DNA from: Rhodocyclaceae bacterium | GTDB lineage: Bacteria > Pseudomonadota > Gammaproteobacteria > Burkholderiales > Rhodocyclaceae | Direction of reading: 5' to 3' | Assembly (NCBI GenBank): GCA_030682595.1 | Contig: JAUXNZ010000061.1 | Span: 1 to 13,823 of the forward strand | Length of the DNA: 13,823 bases | In this document: positions 12,846-13,823 of the stretch, piece by piece | Numbering within the stretch: the stretch's first letter is position 1 | How the letters are laid out: the number at the start of each line of letters is the position of its first letter | Notes under the pieces: generated by a model | What the model was told of the DNA's origin: nothing | The model's input: the letters and a program-made list of their open reading frames with translations, nothing else | Databases searched by the model: none | Position numbers and translations under genes: made by a program

Positions 12846-13241
12846 TCAGCGCATCGCCATCCGTGCTGCCTCGGCCAGAAAGCCGGATCTCGTCTCGCCA
12901 TGGGCGCGGGCGTACTCATCGATCTTCGCCAGCAACAAACGCGGCAAGGTGATATTCAGCTTTTCAGCGGGGCCGAAGTAACGCTCCACAGGCACTTCCA
13001 CCACCGCCCAAATCCAGCCCGCGAAATCGGGATCGGACTGATGCTCTGCCAGGGTTTTGGCAACCGGCACATCACCGCCATCCTCGATCACCGTTTCGCA
13101 CCACATATCAATCGCCTCGCGAGCGTTATCCACGGCTTTGTCCAGGGTGTCGCCCGCCGAAAAGCAGCCAGGCAAATCCGGGACAACCACACCGAATGCC
13201 GTGGTTTCAGCACCCGGCTCAATTGCGACAATGAATTTCAT
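12846..13241 (-). CDS. hicB: HicB antitoxin
   Basis: HicB neutralises the double-stranded-RNA-binding-fold toxin HicA and represses hicAB. The 131-residue protein has the degenerate RNase H-like N-terminal domain (GVVVPDLPGCFSAGDTLDKAVDNAREAI, about 17-44) and a C-terminal ribbon-helix-helix DNA-binding domain (KLNITLPRLLLAKIDEYARAHGETRSGFL, about 94-122). The frame is intact. AAGGAG seven bases upstream of the ATG is a good ribosome binding site. The partner hicA just upstream is broken, so HicB stands as an orphan that may still bind its operator or act on another HicA. Confidence 0.9.
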   Translation of the reverse strand: MKFIVAIEPGAETTAFGVVVPDLPGCFSAGDTLDKAVDNAREAIDMWCETVIEDGGDVPVAKTLAEHQSDPDFAGWIWAVVEVPVERYFGPAEKLNITLPRLLLAKIDEYARAHGETRSGFLAEAARMAMR

Positions 13242-13243
13242 GG

Positions 13244-13434
13244 TCAGGCTCCTTTTTTCAATCCAGCTTGTTTAAGCAGCTTGTGCACCAAGCCCACCCC
13301 CAAATCCTGCTTGGGATGAGGCACGCTGATGTGCCGGGTTTGCCGGGGTGAGTAAAAATATGATGGCTCCCCTTCGCACCGCGCAGCGTCCAGCCATCTG
13401 CCTAGAGTTGCTTGATGAGTTGCTTGCTGTTCAT
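13244..13434 (-). pseudogene. hicA: hicA toxin gene with a nonsense codon and a frameshift
   Basis: From the ATG at 13434 the reading is MNSKQLIKQL, then a TAG (13404 to 13402), then ADGWTLRGAKGSHHIFTHPGKPG: a standard HicA N-terminus including the catalytic-type His in GSHH. After this the frame is wrong; one base further on, the remainder reads HISVPHPKQDLGVGLVHKLLKQAGL, a standard HicA C-terminus ending three bases before hicB. A single missing base near 13333 explains the shift. The TAG falls where relatives have Glu (LLEADGW), consistent with one GAG-to-TAG change. Two independent lesions make sequencing error an unlikely full explanation. An open frame from 13522 covers only the C-terminal third with an unrelated start. 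Confidence 0.88.
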
Positions 13435-13469
13435 GGTGGTTATCATAACCACCCAGCAATAATTGTCTA
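13435..13469 (-). promoter_or_regulatory. hicA promoter with overlapping operator palindrome
   Basis: TAGACA (13469 to 13464), a 16-base spacer and TATGAT (13447 to 13442) form a strong sigma-70 promoter, one mismatch in each hexamer. The -10 lies in a perfect palindrome with 9-base arms, GGTGGTTAT-G-ATAACCACC (13435-13453), ending at the hicA ATG. Transcription would start at or within a base or two of that ATG, so the message would be leaderless; no ribosome binding site is present. HicB is the likely ligand. Confidence 0.65.
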
Positions 13470-13470
13470 C

Positions 13471-13501
13471 GGCTTTTACTACGGAGGACACGGAGAAAAC
13501 C
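13471..13501. repeat. Candidate dispersed intergenic repeat (ACGGAGGACACGGAG type)
   Basis: In the roughly 150-base gap between hicA and flaG, ACTACGGAGGACACGGAG resembles a short sequence I recall as frequent between genes in proteobacteria, often mis-annotated as peptides reading TEDTEKT. Only one copy is in this window, so its repeat status rests on recollection. Confidence 0.3.
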
Positions 13502-13520
13502 AAGCCATTGCACCCCATGC

Positions 13521-13558
13521 AAAGAAAAAGCCCGCGCCGGCGAACCGGGGCGGGCTTT
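13521..13558 (-). terminator. Intrinsic terminator of flaG
   Basis: The 14-base arms at 13527-13540 and 13545-13558 (loop CGAA) pair at 13 of 14 positions. On the minus strand the stem is followed by TTTTTCTTT including its last bases. It lies 28 bases after the flaG stop and separates flaG from the TA genes and fliD. Confidence 0.88.
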
Positions 13559-13586
13559 CAGTTCCTTCTGCCTCTTGTGCTAACGC

Positions 13587-13823
13587 TCAGGCTTCTTGCC
13601 TTAACAGCAACCCCTGCATCCTGTCGAGTGATTTGGCGATTTCCAGCATTTCCTCGGAAGGAATCTGCCGAATCATTTCGCCAATTTCGCCGTCGGTGAT
13701 GCGGACGATTGACTTACCGGTGCTGTCGTCAATGGAGAAATTCACGCCGTTGGAGACGATGGGGTCTACCAGTTGCTTGAGTTCCTTGACGATTTGCTCG
13801 ACCTTGGCCCGTTCGGGGGGTGG
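13587..13823 (-). CDS. flaG: FlaG family protein (N-terminus beyond window)
   Basis: FlaG proteins affect flagellar filament length or stability, and the gene usually sits between fliC and fliD. The last 78 residues are visible in one open frame from the window edge: ERAKVEQIVKELKQLVDPIV, then VNFSIDDSTGKSIVRITDGEIGEMIRQIPSEEMLEIAKSLDRMQGLL. The pattern of a strand carrying V-x-I-x-D followed by I-R-QIPSEE is diagnostic of the FlaG domain. The N-terminal variable region is outside the window. A terminator follows, so fliD does not rely on it for transcription. Flagellin would be expected just to the right. Confidence 0.9.
   Translation of the reverse strand, partial: PPPERAKVEQIVKELKQLVDPIVSNGVNFSIDDSTGKSIVRITDGEIGEMIRQIPSEEMLEIAKSLDRMQGLLLRQEA

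Noticed and set aside
13244..13522. Intact 92-residue hicA-like gene on the minus strand
   Set aside because: Only its C-terminal third is HicA; the rest is read out of frame across the true hicA start and its promoter.

Overview
The window is most of a flagellar gene cluster from a Gram-negative, polar-flagellum type proteobacterium. High G+C, the gene set (flaG, fliDST, fliK, a small FlhB-like gene, a YcgR-type PilZ gene, fliE, a FlrB/FlrC pair, fliFGH) and the protein styles suggest a betaproteobacterium, perhaps Rhodocyclales or Nitrosomonadales. That placement is an inference from family resemblance, not a database result.

Layout, left to right. Positions 1-3222 hold fliH (cut by the window edge), fliG and fliF, all on the minus strand and transcribed leftward from a sigma-54 promoter at 3288-3303. 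Divergently on the plus strand lie a soluble histidine kinase and an NtrC-type response regulator (flrB-flrC, 3387-5704), then fliE (5769-6092) with its own sigma-54 promoter at 5710-5725. The remaining flagellar genes are again on the minus strand: flaG (cut by the right edge, with its own terminator), fliD, fliS, fliT, fliK, an flhB-like gene and ycgR. The regulatory logic is coherent: FlrB probably phosphorylates FlrC, and FlrC with sigma-54 RNA polymerase would turn on the basal-body genes fliE and fliFGH. FliD, FliS, FliT and FlaG build and chaperone the filament. FliK and the FlhB-like protein belong to export switching, and YcgR is the c-di-GMP brake.

The striking feature is how many toxin-antitoxin (TA) loci sit at flagellar gene boundaries. 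Five are visible: a Phd/StbD-RelE pair between fliE and ycgR; a ParD-like/RelE-ParE pair between fliT and fliK; and, between flaG and fliD, a vapBC pair, an orphan Phd-type antitoxin gene and a hicAB locus. In the last, hicA is ruined by a stop codon and a frameshift while hicB stays intact. None of these TA genes interrupts a flagellar reading frame.

Other structure that the genes do not explain: a REP-like hairpin sequence present in two copies (34 of 36 bases identical) inside the coding regions of flrC and fliK; a C8 homopolymer at the start of fliF; a 12-base in-frame tandem repeat in fliK; a (CCAA)4 tract just upstream of the orphan antitoxin; several perfect palindromes at promoters; and nested hairpins that encode the tail of the FlhB-like protein.

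No rRNA, tRNA, CRISPR array, transposase or integrase was seen. Intergenic stretches are all short; the longest (about 160 bases between fliF and flrB, about 150 between flaG and hicA) are described in the entries.
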